A stretch of DNA of 64,000 bases from an uncultured Kushneria sp. (GCF_947497025.1 NZ_CANMFC010000003.1:186001-250000); one strand, 5' to 3'; positions 1-10,725 are shown, counted from the first letter of the stretch. The notes: generated by a model from the sequence alone, not told the origin. A program made the numbers and translations.

Positions 1-1170
1 GAAAGCTTTTCCAGCACCGAGATCGACTTTTCGCTGGCCATCTGTGAAGCCGTCATGGATGTCTGGCAGCCCACACCGGACAACCGCTGCATCCTGAATC
101 TGCCCAACACGGTGGAAGTGGCCGGTCCGCATCATCACGCCGATCAGATCGAATATTTCTGTCAGAACATCAGCCGCCGCGATAGCGTCATCATCTCGGT
201 GCATACGCACAATGACCGTGGCGGCGCGGTGGCAGCCGCCGAGCTGGCGCTGCTGGCCGGTGCCGAACGCGTCGAAGGGACGCTGCTTGGCAACGGTGAA
301 CGTACCGGCAACATGGATATCGTCACGCTGGCGATGAATCTCTACAGTCAGGGCATTGATCCGGAGCTTGATCTGTCGCGCCCTGATGAAATCATTCAGG
401 TGGTGACCGAGTGCACCGGCATTACCATGCACCCGCGCCACCCCTGGGTGGGGGAAATGGTGTACACCGCCTTTTCCGGCAGCCATCAGGATGCCATTCG
501 CAAGTCACTCAAAAAGCAGGGTGATGACGAGCCCTGGCAGGTGGCCTACCTGCCGATCGACCCGCGGGATATCGGCCGCGACTATCAGGCCGTGATTCGC
601 GTCAACAGTCAGTCGGGCAAGGGCGGCATGGCCTTTTTGCTGGAGCGCGATTATGGCATCAGCCTGCCGCGCTGGATGATGCTGGCGCTGGCGCCCCATG
701 TGCAAAAGGAAAGCGAGCGTCTGAGCGGTGAGCTCTCCAGCGAGTCCATCCGTCGCCTGCTGTTTGCCACGTTCATGCGGGAGGGGCCGCTGTCACTGGT
801 CGACTATCGCCTGTCGCGGGCCAGTGAAGAGGGCCTGTCCATTACGCTTGAACAGGACGGCGAGCGCCTGACGCTGGAAGGCAGCGGTAACGGTGCCATG
901 TCGGCCTTCATGAATGCCTGGCAGCGTTACAGTGGCCAGCAGGTCGGCATTCTTGACTACAACGAGCATTCGCTGGGCGAGGACAGTGACGCCAATGCCA
1001 TTGCCTTTGTGCAGCTCAATGTGGATGGCCAGCGTATCTGCGCCGTGGCCGAAGACAGTGATACCGTCAGCGCCTCGCTCAAGGCCGTGATTGCGGGCAT
1101 CAACCTGTGCAATGAAGCCACCCATGCCAGGGATGGCCTGACGGCCATCGCCAATAGCGCCAGCGTCTGA
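1..1170 (+). CDS. leuA: 2-isopropylmalate synthase, 3' part (5' end outside window)
   Basis: The enzyme condenses acetyl-CoA with 2-oxoisovalerate, the first committed step of leucine synthesis, in the cytoplasm. The reading frame is open from base 1, so about 389 C-terminal residues are seen of an enzyme usually near 560 residues in the long 'type 2' form. The metal-binding HTHND motif, followed by GTLLGNGERTGN, marks the end of the TIM-barrel. The last ~130 residues form the regulatory dimer domain that senses leucine in this family. A strong hairpin terminator follows within 30 bases. leuC, leuD and leuB lie 40 kb away in this window, so the pathway is split. The identification is secure; the start cannot be seen. 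Confidence 0.96.
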   Translation, partial: ESFSSTEIDFSLAICEAVMDVWQPTPDNRCILNLPNTVEVAGPHHHADQIEYFCQNISRRDSVIISVHTHNDRGGAVAAAELALLAGAERVEGTLLGNGERTGNMDIVTLAMNLYSQGIDPELDLSRPDEIIQVVTECTGITMHPRHPWVGEMVYTAFSGSHQDAIRKSLKKQGDDEPWQVAYLPIDPRDIGRDYQAVIRVNSQSGKGGMAFLLERDYGISLPRWMMLALAPHVQKESERLSGELSSESIRRLLFATFMREGPLSLVDYRLSRASEEGLSITLEQDGERLTLEGSGNGAMSAFMNAWQRYSGQQVGILDYNEHSLGEDSDANAIAFVQLNVDGQRICAVAEDSDTVSASLKAVIAGINLCNEATHARDGLTAIANSASV

Positions 1171-1192
1171 CAGGCCCGGGCCTCATGCACTA

Positions 1193-1230
1193 AAAAAGAC
1201 CTGTTGCCACAGTGGCAACAGGCCTTTTGC
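1193..1230. terminator. Bidirectional terminator between leuA and the FlgO-like gene
   Basis: The arms CCTGTTGCCA and TGGCAACAGG (1200-1222) form a perfect 10-bp stem with a tiny loop. An A-run precedes it and a T-rich stretch follows, so it can end both leuA (+) and the convergent lipoprotein operon (-). Confidence 0.85.
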
Positions 1231-1257
1231 GTTTTGGGCCCGTGTGGCTTTATGGCA

Positions 1258-1812
1258 TCAGTAGGGCGACGTCAGCAGCATCTGGACGTCGGCATCCATG
1301 GGAATCCGGAAGCTGCTGGCGCCGAGGACAAGCTGATCGGCAAGACGCACGAGTCTGGCATTGACGAAAACTTCGCCACGGGCCACTGCATAGGTGCCCA
1401 GCAGGACGGCGCTGGCGTTGTAGTTGTTCCCCAGACGCTGCACGTTGCGAGACAAGATCATCTCGCCGGCGTACTCCTCGATATAGAGACTGTCGCGCAG
1501 TTTGACCTCAATGACATTGAGGCCATGTTCAACCAGTTTGGAGGTCATGGCTTCCGTGAGCGTGCGGCCCAGCGTGGAGGAGCGTCCCAGCTGGTCCACA
1601 TCAACGAAGGTGGTCGCAATGATGGTGTCGCTGGGTGAGAGTCGGCCATGGGCGTTCCTGACCAGGCGGTCGGCGGCGATATCGACCCGAGAGAGCAGCG
1701 TCGGCCGCTCGGGTACGGTATTGTGGCCCGGCAGGGCGGAGCAGCCTGTGACCAGCATGGAGAGCAGTAATATCATCGTCAGGGAAAAACGCGAAAGTCG
1801 TTGGCTTACCAT
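1258..1812 (-). CDS. FlgO-family outer-membrane lipoprotein
   Basis: A predicted lipoprotein of 184 residues. The N-terminus is a signal peptide ending in lipobox LVTGC (cysteine near residue 24), so the mature protein should be lipidated. The rest resembles the FlgO domain, with motifs such as DRLV, IIATTFVDVDQLGRSS and YAVARGEVFVNARLVRL. FlgO proteins of Vibrio act at the outer membrane around the flagellar base, but no flagellar gene lies nearby here, so a motility role is not shown. The start ATG overlaps the stop of the upstream lipoprotein gene by 7 bases, so the two are probably co-translated. Confidence 0.78.
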   Translation of the reverse strand: MVSQRLSRFSLTMILLLSMLVTGCSALPGHNTVPERPTLLSRVDIAADRLVRNAHGRLSPSDTIIATTFVDVDQLGRSSTLGRTLTEAMTSKLVEHGLNVIEVKLRDSLYIEEYAGEMILSRNVQRLGNNYNASAVLLGTYAVARGEVFVNARLVRLADQLVLGASSFRIPMDADVQMLLTSPY

Positions 1813-2462
1813 TGCGATGAGACCCTCAGCCCGTTCCGGTTTTCATAGTGATTGCTGTCACCGGCATTGATGTAATAGATGTTGGAAGACGAATACAGCA
1901 GCGTGTCGAATTCTCTCGCCCGGGTCGTGATGATGACTTCCGTATTGCCGACCTCGGTGATGTTGCCGCTGAAAGCGTCAAGCAGTGCAGCACCCGGGAT
2001 CAGTGCCAGAGCGGGTTCCGACCAGTGCTTGAGGGGCTGGAAGGCCCATGCGACACCGGCGGCGAGGAAGGTAAAGGTCCCCGGCGGACGACGGATGCTG
2101 CCTCGGTCGCTGTGGGTGATGACCTGAACCTCAGGGTCGATGATGACGGAACCTTCGGGCTGGGTGCTGACCAGTGCCCCCTGCTGAACCAGCTGGCTTT
2201 CGAGCAGTGAATGGTAGCCGCGCTCAAAAGGGGTGGCCGGCTGCGGCGAGAAAACGTACAGAGGCCTGCTGCGAAGGCGCTGATTGGCCATGATGCCGCG
2301 AGCTTCATTTTGCGCCAGTACTTCCCAGTGGTGGGCGGCCTGCATGCGCTGCTGCTCACTCATCTCCCAGGTGGTCGCCATGGGGGCCTGGGACGTATTG
2401 ACTTTGAAGCAGCCACTTAATGTGGCAGCCAGGCAGATGACTCCCCAGATCCTTAACGACAT
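1806..2462 (-). CDS. Lipoprotein of unknown function, operon partner of the FlgO-like gene
   Basis: I do not recognise a named family. The chosen start at 2462 has a good ribosome site (AAGGGAA about 7 bases upstream) and places a signal peptide with lipobox LSGC (cysteine near residue 18) at the N-terminus. A longer ORF start would bury this signal. The mature part (~200 residues) has a helical stretch rich in Gln and Glu, then an alternating segment reminiscent of small outer-membrane lipoproteins. Its last codons overlap the start of the FlgO-like gene, so the two proteins probably act together at the outer membrane. That shared role is an inference from the gene arrangement. Confidence 0.72.
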   Translation of the reverse strand: MSLRIWGVICLAATLSGCFKVNTSQAPMATTWEMSEQQRMQAAHHWEVLAQNEARGIMANQRLRSRPLYVFSPQPATPFERGYHSLLESQLVQQGALVSTQPEGSVIIDPEVQVITHSDRGSIRRPPGTFTFLAAGVAWAFQPLKHWSEPALALIPGAALLDAFSGNITEVGNTEVIITTRAREFDTLLYSSSNIYYINAGDSNHYENRNGLRVSSQW

Positions 2463-2629
2463 CGGTTCCCTTCCCTTGACGGCGCAGGTCTGGTCGGCCT
2501 GCGCCATGGTTGATCAGGAAGGTCTTATCGGCAACGTCGGGTCCGGCTTGAGTCCGGCCATGACGGATCAGCCGAGGTCATGGCCCTGCGTTGGTCAGGG
2601 ACAGGGTGGGAGAGGGATGACCGGTCGTA

Positions 2630-2923
2630 TCAGGGGATCAGCCAGGAGAGGACCAAAAGCCCCAGCACCAGCCAGATCAGGCCGCCAATGATGCCGCCTC
2701 GCAGCAGGGCGCGGACGCCGTTGACCAGAAGCAGCAGCCCGATGACCAGAATGGCCAGACTGAACATGGAGGGGCTGATGCCCAGCGAACGGGTGAGTCC
2801 ATCAATGAAGCCGTCCATGGCGCCAAAAAGATTGGCAAAAATGGAGGCCAGAAATTCAACGATGGCGCGAATGATATTGCCCAGCGTTTCACCGACCCAG
2901 CTGAAAAAACCGTCTGACTGCAT
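2630..2923 (-). CDS. Small integral membrane protein, function unknown
   Basis: A 97-residue protein. An amphipathic N-terminal half (residues 5-45, rich in Phe, Ile and Ala) is followed by two hydrophobic segments at about 55-72 and 78-96, separated by RALLRGG. It ends almost directly at the membrane segment. The ATG has a GGGAA ribosome site 8 bases upstream. It is read in the same direction as nfo, which lies upstream on the minus strand and ends about 30 bases before it, so the two may share a transcript. No enzymatic motif is visible. Confidence 0.68.
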   Translation of the reverse strand: MQSDGFFSWVGETLGNIIRAIVEFLASIFANLFGAMDGFIDGLTRSLGISPSMFSLAILVIGLLLLVNGVRALLRGGIIGGLIWLVLGLLVLSWLIP

Positions 2924-2953
2924 ATTGAAGTTCCCGCTAAAGATAAGAGAGCG

Positions 2954-3808
2954 TCAGGCGCTGGTGGCGCCGGCCTGCGCGCGCAGCCAGGCAATTTCCT
3001 GATCCCAGATGGCCGGCTCAATGGTTTCCAGAATCATGGGAATACCGTCAATTCGCGCATCCTGCATGATGGCCCGGAAGGCGTCACTGCCGATATTGCC
3101 CTGCCCCAGACTGTGGTGACGATCCACGCGACTGCCCAGGGTGCTTTTGGCATCGTTGAGATGCATGCCGCGCAGATACTTCATACCGACCACGGCGTCC
3201 AGCTCATCCAGAACGGCCCGGGTGGAGGCTTCGGTGCGCAGATCATAGCCGCCGGCAAAGGCGTGGCAGGTATCGATACACACGCCGACGCGTGACTTGT
3301 CTTCCACCTGCTCAATGATGTCGGCCAGCTGCTCGAAACGATAGCCCAGGTTGCTGCCCTGACCGGCGGTATTCTCGATCACGGCGGTCACCCCTCGGGT
3401 TTGGGCGAGTGCCTCGTTGATTGAATCGGCAATGATTTTCAGGCACTCACTTTCACTGATTTTGCGCAGATGGCTGCCCGGATGGAAATTGAGCAGGGTC
3501 AGGCCGAGCTGTTCGCAGCGCTGCATTTCATCGAGAAAGGCGGCACGTGATTTGGCCAGGGCTTCTGCTTCCGGATGGCCCAGATTGATCAGATAGCTGT
3601 CGTGGGGAAGAATCTGCTCGGGTTTGAAGCCGTGGTGCTGACACGCCTTTTTGAAGGCGGCAATGACGTTTTCATCCAGTGGTTTGGCCTTCCACTGACG
3701 CTGGTTTTTGGTAAACAGGGCAAAGGCGTTGGCGCCAATGTCTACCGCGCGTCCTACGGCCTGATCAACGCCGCCGGCGGCGCTGACGTGTGCTCCGATA
3801 TATTTCAT
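2954..3808 (-). CDS. nfo: Endonuclease IV (AP endonuclease)
   Basis: A zinc-dependent DNA repair enzyme that cuts 5' of abasic sites in base-excision repair. At 284 residues it matches the family length. It starts [13 protein letters not shown], a typical Nfo N-terminus. Metal ligands are visible in VIENTAGQG, in [15 protein letters not shown] and in HLNDAK with DRHHSLGQG, which are the AP-endonuclease family 2 signatures. The final Glu ligand lies in ILETIEP. The small membrane-protein gene follows 30 bases downstream in the same direction. No oxidative-stress operator was recognised upstream. Confidence 0.96.
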   Translation of the reverse strand: MKYIGAHVSAAGGVDQAVGRAVDIGANAFALFTKNQRQWKAKPLDENVIAAFKKACQHHGFKPEQILPHDSYLINLGHPEAEALAKSRAAFLDEMQRCEQLGLTLLNFHPGSHLRKISESECLKIIADSINEALAQTRGVTAVIENTAGQGSNLGYRFEQLADIIEQVEDKSRVGVCIDTCHAFAGGYDLRTEASTRAVLDELDAVVGMKYLRGMHLNDAKSTLGSRVDRHHSLGQGNIGSDAFRAIMQDARIDGIPMILETIEPAIWDQEIAWLRAQAGATSA

Positions 3809-3912
3809 GTGCTACCTGACACAACCTTGCTGTTTCTGGAAAGGCGTCATGGTACGCAATCCTGTTTGTGAGTGCATGAATGGCGCTGATAGCCCCGCTC
3901 GTCCTTACAGAC

Positions 3913-3943
3913 AAAAAAACAAGCGAGCCGGGGCCGCCTGTTT
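3913..3943 (-). terminator. Terminator of the FNT-family gene
   Basis: Read on the minus strand, a 9-bp stem (AAACAGGCG with CGCTTGTTT, one G-U pair) is followed by a run of seven T. It lies 35 bases beyond the stop of the transporter gene. Confidence 0.75.
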
Positions 3944-3977
3944 GCTGTGCCTGTGCATGTCGTCACCCGAATCAGGA

Positions 3978-4955
3978 TTACTCCTGAGCTTTCCGGTCGT
4001 GATTTTTCTTGTGACGGCGCTGGATCAGTCCCTGCTTGCGCTCCTTCTGCGCTTCCAGATCGCCACGAATCTGTGCGTGACTGATCAGGGCAAAAATGAA
4101 TGTGCCTCCGACCACGTTGCCGGCAAGGGTCGGCAGGCCAAAGCGTAGAAGGAAGTCACTCCAGTCGGCATTGCCTGAAAACACCATGTAAAACATTTCA
4201 CTGGCCCCGACGACGATATGCGCAAAGCCGCCGATCGCCATGACGTAGGTAATAATCAGGATGATCCAGACCTTGGCCTGATCGGCTGCCGGAATCAGCC
4301 ACACCAGTGTGGCAATCATCCAGCCGGCCAGGACGGCACTTGAAAACATCTCAAATGGCGACTTTTCCATGAGATGATGGCCCAGCGTAATAAAGGCCTC
4401 GTGTGTGGCTGGATCAAACATCGGCATGTTCAGGAATGTGGCCGCTGAAAGGGCAGCACCGACCATGTTGCCAAACAGCACGACGCCCCACAGACGTCCC
4501 AGTGCGCCAAAATTGACCATTGTCGGGTGACTCATGACCGGTAAAACGGCGGTCACGGTATTTTCGGTAAACAGCTGCTGGCGGGCCAGGATGACGACGA
4601 TAAACCCTACCGTGTAGCCCAGACATTCGATCATGAAACCGGTACCGTTTTCCGGCAGCTGGGCGTGCATGAGACCGCGCGCCACCATGGAGAAGCTCAT
4701 CGAGATGCCGGCGGCGATAGCTGACCACAACAGCGCCATGGAGTCCCGCGACAGCTCCTTTTGGCCATCCTTGCGAAGGTGCTGGTGGACAGCGGCTGCC
4801 TGAGAGGGCAGTTTTCGGTCCTCCTGCTTTTCAGCCTGACGGCGTTTTTCGGCAGGGCTTTCTGATGCCGACGCCTGATCTTCCTGCTCCGAGGATTCGG
4901 CGTCGAGACCACCTTCAAAGTCATCTTCTGCCTGTCTGTTCTGATCCTGGCTCAT
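3978..4955 (-). CDS. Formate/nitrite transporter (FNT) family protein, YfdC-like
   Basis: An inner-membrane channel of the FNT fold, a family that moves small monovalent anions. It is about 325 residues long. A highly charged soluble N-terminus of ~90 residues (rich in Glu, Gln and Lys) precedes six hydrophobic segments, and a basic tail follows. The family features FVVILARQQLFTENT, the GNMVGAAL helix and the C-terminal GLPTLAGNVVGGT loop are all present. The long charged N-terminus points to the YfdC branch rather than FocA or NirC, so the substrate is uncertain. ATG 4955 was chosen because AGG lies 6 bases upstream; ATG 4979 is an alternative. Confidence 0.85.
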   Translation of the reverse strand: MSQDQNRQAEDDFEGGLDAESSEQEDQASASESPAEKRRQAEKQEDRKLPSQAAAVHQHLRKDGQKELSRDSMALLWSAIAAGISMSFSMVARGLMHAQLPENGTGFMIECLGYTVGFIVVILARQQLFTENTVTAVLPVMSHPTMVNFGALGRLWGVVLFGNMVGAALSAATFLNMPMFDPATHEAFITLGHHLMEKSPFEMFSSAVLAGWMIATLVWLIPAADQAKVWIILIITYVMAIGGFAHIVVGASEMFYMVFSGNADWSDFLLRFGLPTLAGNVVGGTFIFALISHAQIRGDLEAQKERKQGLIQRRHKKNHDRKAQE

Positions 4956-5083
4956 GGGGGGCCTGCCTGTTGTCAACATGGTCAATGAGCCTAGCGTAGC
5001 CGGATGTCCCTTAAACTGACAGGAGTTGGCCGGACCGTAGCCAGTCTGTACAGTGCCGGCTCATCTTTTCAAAGAGTCTGATC

Positions 5084-6277
5084 ATGGGCACCTTTTCCGG
5101 CAACCGCCGTCTGATCGTCATGATGATGGCGCTGATCGTGCTGACCCCCATGGGTGTCGATATCTTTCTGCCATCGCTGCCAATGCTGGCGCAGGATTTT
5201 GCGCTGGATACCGCGGGCATCAAATGGTCCATTACGCTGTATCTGATCAGCATGGGCGCAGGACAGCTGGTGGCCGGTCCGCTGGTTGATGGTCTGGGAC
5301 GACGGCCCATGGCGATCATGGGGGCGCTCGTTTATGGACTGGCCGCGGCGCTGTGTCTGATTACTGATCAGATCACACTTTTTTATATCGGGCGGTTGCT
5401 ACAGGGATTTGGCGCTTCTCTTGCGACCGTGGTGGCATTTTCCTGTGTGCGGGATCGCTTTGAGGGTGAGCGTCGCGCCGGCATTTACAGTTTCCTGAAT
5501 GCCGCCGTCTGTGTAGTGCCGGCTCTGGCACCGCTGCTGGGCAGCCTGCTGGCCGCCTTCTGGCACTGGCGTGCCAGCTTTGTCTTCATGGTGGTGTTTG
5601 CGCTGGGCGTGACCCTGTTCTGTCTTTGGGGACTGGAGGAAACCCGGCCTTACGGTGAGCACAGGAGCCGTCTTTCTCATTATGGCCGTGATGTGCTCGC
5701 CATTTTGCGCAACGGGCAGTTTGTCTTTCACGTACTGATTGCCATGACCGGCATGACGGTCATTCTGATTTATGTCACCACGGCGCCCATATTGTTGATG
5801 GACCGGGCCGGCCTGAGCGAGCTGGCCTTTGGCAGCTGGTTTGGTGCCGTGGCTGCCATCAATGTGGTGGCCTACTTTCTGGCGCCCCGGCTGATTGCGC
5901 GTCTTGGGCAGCACCGTGCCATTCATGCGGGGCTTGCCGTCATGGTAATCGGTGGATGTCTGCATGCCCTTTTGTATGGTTTTTCCGGCCCCGGGGTAGC
6001 TTCCTTCATGCTGCCCAACGCCGTCATGGTGACCGGTTTTTCATTGACGCTTGGCGCCGCACTGAGTCTGGCCCTTGAGCCGTATGCGGACAGGGCCGGG
6101 CTTGCCTCATCGCTGGCGGGATGTTGTCAGATGGGTGGTGGGGCGCTTTTGGCATCGATTCTGACGATGCTGCCGTTGGCGCCTCAATGGATACTGGCAT
6201 TGATCGGCATTGTGGGCGCGGGTGGTCTTTTATTGATGGCGCTGGTGATCTTTCATCGGGAACAGGTGCTGGCATGA
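5084..6277 (+). CDS. MFS exporter, Bcr/CflA drug-resistance family
   Basis: A 397-residue proton-driven exporter of the major facilitator superfamily with 12 predicted membrane segments. The N-terminal segment LTPMGVDIFLPSLPML and the loop 2-3 motif PLVDGLGRRP are typical of the Bcr/CflA subgroup (bicyclomycin, chloramphenicol, sulfonamide or peptide export). Motif C-like residues (NAAVCVVPALAPLLGS) in segment 5 mark an exporter. It is divergent from the FNT gene, with about 130 bases between them, and stands alone. The natural substrate cannot be read from the sequence. Confidence 0.9.
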   Translation: MGTFSGNRRLIVMMMALIVLTPMGVDIFLPSLPMLAQDFALDTAGIKWSITLYLISMGAGQLVAGPLVDGLGRRPMAIMGALVYGLAAALCLITDQITLFYIGRLLQGFGASLATVVAFSCVRDRFEGERRAGIYSFLNAAVCVVPALAPLLGSLLAAFWHWRASFVFMVVFALGVTLFCLWGLEETRPYGEHRSRLSHYGRDVLAILRNGQFVFHVLIAMTGMTVILIYVTTAPILLMDRAGLSELAFGSWFGAVAAINVVAYFLAPRLIARLGQHRAIHAGLAVMVIGGCLHALLYGFSGPGVASFMLPNAVMVTGFSLTLGAALSLALEPYADRAGLASSLAGCCQMGGGALLASILTMLPLAPQWILALIGIVGAGGLLLMALVIFHREQVLA

Positions 6278-6623
6278 CGGGTTAACTCTATTGTCGACAT
6301 GTCACCGAAAGGTAAAAAAAGACAGCGTTTCATTATGACTACTGAGAAAAAGGCTCGCTGACGCTAGAATGGCGTCCAACCGCTCATATAATCACGAACA
6401 TGTTTTGTATCGCTGTGGCATTCTGAGTCATATCGTGCGCCAGGAGTTGACGTAAAATGCTGCGTCTGGACGACTGGTATAAAGGTGCAGGGCCATGGTA
6501 AACAGGCCTGCTAAATTCAATAAAGCATACGCTGCCATGCATGGCTGCCCTGACTTTTTTCCTGCATGACGGCAACCGTATGAACCATACCTTTTTATAT
6601 ATCAGGGCACTTCAAGGATGCTT
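6278..6623 (+). promoter_or_regulatory. Upstream region of opgGH (346 bases without a gene)
   Basis: No plausible gene was found. The stretch is locally more AT-rich than its surroundings. It contains two -10-like elements, TATAAT near 6386 and an extended TGGTATAAA near 6477, without a convincing -35 at 17 bases. A T-rich stretch lies just before the opgG ribosome site. The opgGH promoter is probably here, but the exact position is not settled. Confidence 0.4.
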
Positions 6624-8219
6624 ATGAGGAATGTTGCTGTGACGTCTTATCTGAAAACTTCCGGTAGTTTCGCGGCTTACGCTACTCTGAAAAAAAGTGC
6701 CATGCTGGCGTTCGGGGTGGCCTCGCTGTTCTCCGCTCAGGCCGTGCTCGCATTTGACTTCAATGATGTCAGTCAGGAGGCCCAGGAGCTTGCACAGCAT
6801 GGATACACTTCGCCTCAAGGCAATCTCCCCGGATCCCTTTCGGGGCTAAACTTTCAGCAGTATCAACAGATTCAATACAAGCCTGCCCAGTCGCACTGGC
6901 GTAGCGACAATCTGCGATTTGATCTGGGGTTTTTTCACGAAGGCATGCACTACAACACGCCCGTGACCATCAATGAAGTCAACGGCGACGATGTGCAGGA
7001 GCTGAAGTTCTCTCCGGACAATTTCAACTACGGCAATCTTGATGTCGACAAGTCAAAGTTCAAGGATCTTGGTTTTGCCGGTTTCAAGATCAACTATGGC
7101 GACAACCCTGACAAGAAAAACGAGTCGATGGTGTTTCTGGGGGCCAGCTACTTCCGGGTGGCCGGCAAGAACCAGCGCTATGGGCTTTCAAGCCGTGGAC
7201 TGGCCGTGGATACCGGGCTCAACTCGGGGGAAGAGTTCCCGCGCTTCAAGGAGTTCTGGGTCGTCAAGCCGCAGGGCGATGACCGCTACCTGACCATCTA
7301 CGCGCTGCTGGATTCGCCCAGTGCGACCGGTGCCTATCGATTTATCCTGCGTCCGGGACAGGACAGCGTGGTCGACGTGCAGTCGCGTCTGTTCCTGCGT
7401 CGTCAGGTCACCAAGCTGGGCATCGCGCCGCTGACCAGCATGTATCTGTTCGGCCCCGAGCAGCCTTCCGGCGACAACAATTATCGTCCGGCGATTCATG
7501 ACTCCAACGGTCTGCAGCTGGCCACCGGTGACGGCCAGTGGCTGTGGCGCCCGCTGGCCAACCCGAAGCGTCTCTCCGTGGATACCTTCCCGGCCAATAA
7601 CCCGCGCGGGATGGGGCTTTTGCAGCGTGATCACGAGTTTGACAACTATCAGGATCTCGAAAATCGCTACGAGCTGCGCCCCAGTGCCTGGATCGAGCCG
7701 CAAAACAGCTGGGGTGACGGCCAGGTAGAGCTGGTGCAGATTCCGACCCCGGATGAAACCAACGATAACATTGTCAGTTTCTGGCGACCGACGCAGGAAC
7801 TGCCCACCAATCAGCCGCTGGATTTCAACTACACCATCAACTGGACGCTTGACGAATCGCGTTACCATACGCCTGATCTGGGCTGGGTGGCTCAGACTCG
7901 TCGTGCCCGCGGTGAAACAATCCAGGACAATCTGGTGCGTAAAAGCGACGACAGCACGCTCTACGTGATCGATTTCGTGGGTCCGAACCTCAAGTCGCCG
8001 GGCAGCAATGCCAATATTCAGGCGGACGTCAATGTCGGTGACAACGGCCAGATCGTGCGTAGCGAAGTGACTCGTAATCCCGCCATGGACGGATATCGCC
8101 TGAAGCTGAGCGTCAAGGCCAATGACACCTCAAAGCCGGTCAACATGAAGGCTTTTCTTGAAAACGGTGACTCACGCCTGACGGAAACCTGGAACTACGT
8201 GCTGCCTGCCAATGAGTGA
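6624..8219 (+). CDS. opgG: Glucan biosynthesis protein G, periplasmic
   Basis: OpgG (MdoG) acts in the periplasm in the synthesis of osmoregulated periplasmic glucans, which cells make at low external osmolarity. The protein is about 531 residues, close to the family norm. A long signal peptide ends near SAQAVLA, and the mature protein starts [14 protein letters not shown], the classic OpgG start. Further family motifs are [22 protein letters not shown] and [12 protein letters not shown] 6624 was preferred because AAGGA lies 5 bases upstream; ATG 6618 overlaps that site. opgH overlaps the 3' end by 8 bases, so they form an operon with translational coupling. Confidence 0.96.
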   Translation: MRNVAVTSYLKTSGSFAAYATLKKSAMLAFGVASLFSAQAVLAFDFNDVSQEAQELAQHGYTSPQGNLPGSLSGLNFQQYQQIQYKPAQSHWRSDNLRFDLGFFHEGMHYNTPVTINEVNGDDVQELKFSPDNFNYGNLDVDKSKFKDLGFAGFKINYGDNPDKKNESMVFLGASYFRVAGKNQRYGLSSRGLAVDTGLNSGEEFPRFKEFWVVKPQGDDRYLTIYALLDSPSATGAYRFILRPGQDSVVDVQSRLFLRRQVTKLGIAPLTSMYLFGPEQPSGDNNYRPAIHDSNGLQLATGDGQWLWRPLANPKRLSVDTFPANNPRGMGLLQRDHEFDNYQDLENRYELRPSAWIEPQNSWGDGQVELVQIPTPDETNDNIVSFWRPTQELPTNQPLDFNYTINWTLDESRYHTPDLGWVAQTRRARGETIQDNLVRKSDDSTLYVIDFVGPNLKSPGSNANIQADVNVGDNGQIVRSEVTRNPAMDGYRLKLSVKANDTSKPVNMKAFLENGDSRLTETWNYVLPANE

Positions 8220-10707
8220 TGATGCCTACTCAAGCCCGGCCCGGGCGTATCTCGAGCGCCTGGCGCTCGGGACCCGGGATCTGGGTCATCGACGAGAGCT
8301 GCTGGAACTGGCTTCTCAGGATACGCCCCTGTTCAGGGTTCACGATGAAATCGGCGGGCAACGTCTTTTGCAGGACGACCCGGCCAGTGCCTCTGTGCTC
8401 CGTCGTCTGGAGCTCGCCTATGGGACAGCGCCTCTGGCGCCACCGGAGGTGCTCGGTACAGACAAGGTAGGACGTATTTGTCTCAAGACCATGCCGCCTA
8501 TCGAGCGTACCTCGATTGCTCCTCATCCCTGGACAACCAGTCCGATCAAGCGCTTGAGGAAGGGATATCACCTGCGTCGCGGCAATCTGAAGCCGCGTGT
8601 GCGCAAGACCCAGGCGCCTGAAGCCCCCACGGCACCGCGCTGGAAGATGGTGGGGACCATGCGTCGCTGGACGCTTCTGCTGCTGGTCATGGTGCAAAGC
8701 GCCGTGGCGGTCTGGTACATGAGTACCGTACTGCCGTATCAGGGCGCGCAGTTGCTTGAAGTGCTGGAACTTGTGCTTTTTGCGCTATTGTTCTGCTGGG
8801 TGTCGGCCGGTTTCTGGACGGCGCTGATGGGATTCTTCCAGCTCTTGAAGGGGCGGGACAAATACAGCATCTCGGCGACCAGTACTGGTGATGAGCCAAT
8901 TGATCCTTCGGCCAGAACCGCCATTGTCATGCCGATCTGTAACGAGGACGTCAATCGTGTATTTGCCGGGCTCAAGGCAACCTACGAGTCCGTCCAACGC
9001 AGTGGCAATATCGAGCACTTCGATTTCTACGTGCTCAGTGACAGCTATGATCCTGACACCTGCGTGGCAGAGAATCATGCCTGGCTGAGGCTGTGCCGTG
9101 AAGTCGGCGGGTTCGGTCGGATCTTCTATCGTCGTCGTTCTCGTCGGGTCAAGAAAAAGAGCGGCAACATCGATGACTTCTGCCGTCGCTTTGGCGCCAA
9201 GTATCGCTACATGCTGGTCATGGATGCCGATAGCGTCATGAGTGGTCGCTGCCTGACCCGACTGGTACAGCTGATGGAAGCCAATCCGGACGCCGGTATT
9301 ATCCAGTCGGCACCACTGGCCGCGGGCAGCAACAATCTTTATGCACGCCTGCAGCAGTTTGCCACGAGGGTGTATGGGCCGCTTTTCACGGCAGGCCTGC
9401 ACTTCTGGCAGCTGGGGGAATCCCACTACTGGGGGCATAACGCCATTATTCGCGTTGAACCCTTCATGTATTACTGCTCGCTGGCGCCGCTGCCGGGCAA
9501 GGGCGCGCTTTCAGGTGAAATCCTGTCTCATGATTTTGTCGAAGCGGCGCTGATGCGTCGTGCCGGCTGGGGCGTCTGGATTGCCTATGATATGCCGGGC
9601 AGCTATGAAGAGATGCCGCCCAACCTGATTGATGAGCTTCAGCGGGATCGTCGCTGGTGCCAGGGCAACATCATGAACTTCCGCCTGTTTCTGGTGCGGG
9701 GCATGCACCCGGTACACCGCGCGGTCTTTCTGACCGGTGTCATGTCCTATCTGTCGGCACCGCTCTGGTTTTTGTTTTTGATGCTGTCCACGGCGCTTCT
9801 GGCCGTGCATACCCTGACCACGCCCGAGTATTTCACCGAGCCCATGCAGCTGTTTCCGCGCTGGCCCGAGTGGCATCCGGGCAGGGCGGTCGCGCTCTTT
9901 TCCACCACCCTGACCCTGCTGTTTTTACCCAAGATCCTGAGTGTGATCGTGATCTGGGCCAAGGGGCCGCGCTATTACGGTGGGGCCGTGCGTCTGGGGC
10001 TTTCGATGGTCATCGAGTCGCTGATTTCAATGCTGCTGGCACCGGTGCGCATGCTGTTTCATACCCGCTTTGTTCTGGCGGCCCTGATGGGTATCGAGGT
10101 CAAGTGGAAATCGCCCCAGCGTGATTTCAGCGAGACGACCTGGAAGGATGCCTTCATGCGTCATGGTGGTCAGACCGTGTTCGGGATCATCTGGACACTG
10201 TTTGTGCTTTGGCTGGACCCGCTGTTTCTGCTCTGGCTGTGGCCCATTGTCGGGGCGCTGATGCTGTCGATTCCGGTATCGGTGATCACCAGCAAGGTTG
10301 GACTGGGTCGCGCTGCCTTCAGGGGACGCATGTTCCTGATCCCTGAAGAGTCCAATCCCCCGCGAGAGCTGCGGGCAACCTGGCGGTTTGTGCGCAATGC
10401 GCGTCATCAGCCGCCGGCACCGACCTTTGTGCAGACCGTGGTCGATCCCATCGATAACGCGCTGGGCTGTGCCATGGGTGTGGCGCGACACAACAAGTCT
10501 GAAGCGATTGAGTCTCAGCGTCAGTCAATGGTTCGCCAGGCGCTGGTAGGCGGCCCTGACAGGATGCCCAACAAGGAAAAGCTGCTGGTGCTGGATGATC
10601 CGGTCATGCTCTCCAGGCTGCATTATCAGGTCTGGGATCGAAGCCATCAGTATCCGGCCTGGATTGATGAGGTCTACGCGGATGATCCACCGCCGCGCTT
10701 TATCTAG
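8212..10707 (+). CDS. opgH: Glucans biosynthesis glucosyltransferase H
   Basis: An inner-membrane family 2 glycosyltransferase that makes the beta-1,2 glucan backbone from UDP-glucose on the cytoplasmic side. It has 831 residues, near the 847 of E. coli. An N-terminal cytoplasmic part is followed by two membrane segments (near residues 155-215). The GT2 core comes next, with PICNED, the acidic motif DADSVMSG and the [10 protein letters not shown] motif, which corresponds to the Q-x-x-RW signature. Several C-terminal membrane segments follow. The start overlaps opgG by 8 bases, and a strong terminator follows the stop. Confidence 0.96.
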   Translation: MSDDAYSSPARAYLERLALGTRDLGHRRELLELASQDTPLFRVHDEIGGQRLLQDDPASASVLRRLELAYGTAPLAPPEVLGTDKVGRICLKTMPPIERTSIAPHPWTTSPIKRLRKGYHLRRGNLKPRVRKTQAPEAPTAPRWKMVGTMRRWTLLLLVMVQSAVAVWYMSTVLPYQGAQLLEVLELVLFALLFCWVSAGFWTALMGFFQLLKGRDKYSISATSTGDEPIDPSARTAIVMPICNEDVNRVFAGLKATYESVQRSGNIEHFDFYVLSDSYDPDTCVAENHAWLRLCREVGGFGRIFYRRRSRRVKKKSGNIDDFCRRFGAKYRYMLVMDADSVMSGRCLTRLVQLMEANPDAGIIQSAPLAAGSNNLYARLQQFATRVYGPLFTAGLHFWQLGESHYWGHNAIIRVEPFMYYCSLAPLPGKGALSGEILSHDFVEAALMRRAGWGVWIAYDMPGSYEEMPPNLIDELQRDRRWCQGNIMNFRLFLVRGMHPVHRAVFLTGVMSYLSAPLWFLFLMLSTALLAVHTLTTPEYFTEPMQLFPRWPEWHPGRAVALFSTTLTLLFLPKILSVIVIWAKGPRYYGGAVRLGLSMVIESLISMLLAPVRMLFHTRFVLAALMGIEVKWKSPQRDFSETTWKDAFMRHGGQTVFGIIWTLFVLWLDPLFLLWLWPIVGALMLSIPVSVITSKVGLGRAAFRGRMFLIPEESNPPRELRATWRFVRNARHQPPAPTFVQTVVDPIDNALGCAMGVARHNKSEAIESQRQSMVRQALVGGPDRMPNKEKLLVLDDPVMLSRLHYQVWDRSHQYPAWIDEVYADDPPPRFI

Positions 10708-10725
10708 TGAGTCGTTCGGTCGGAT

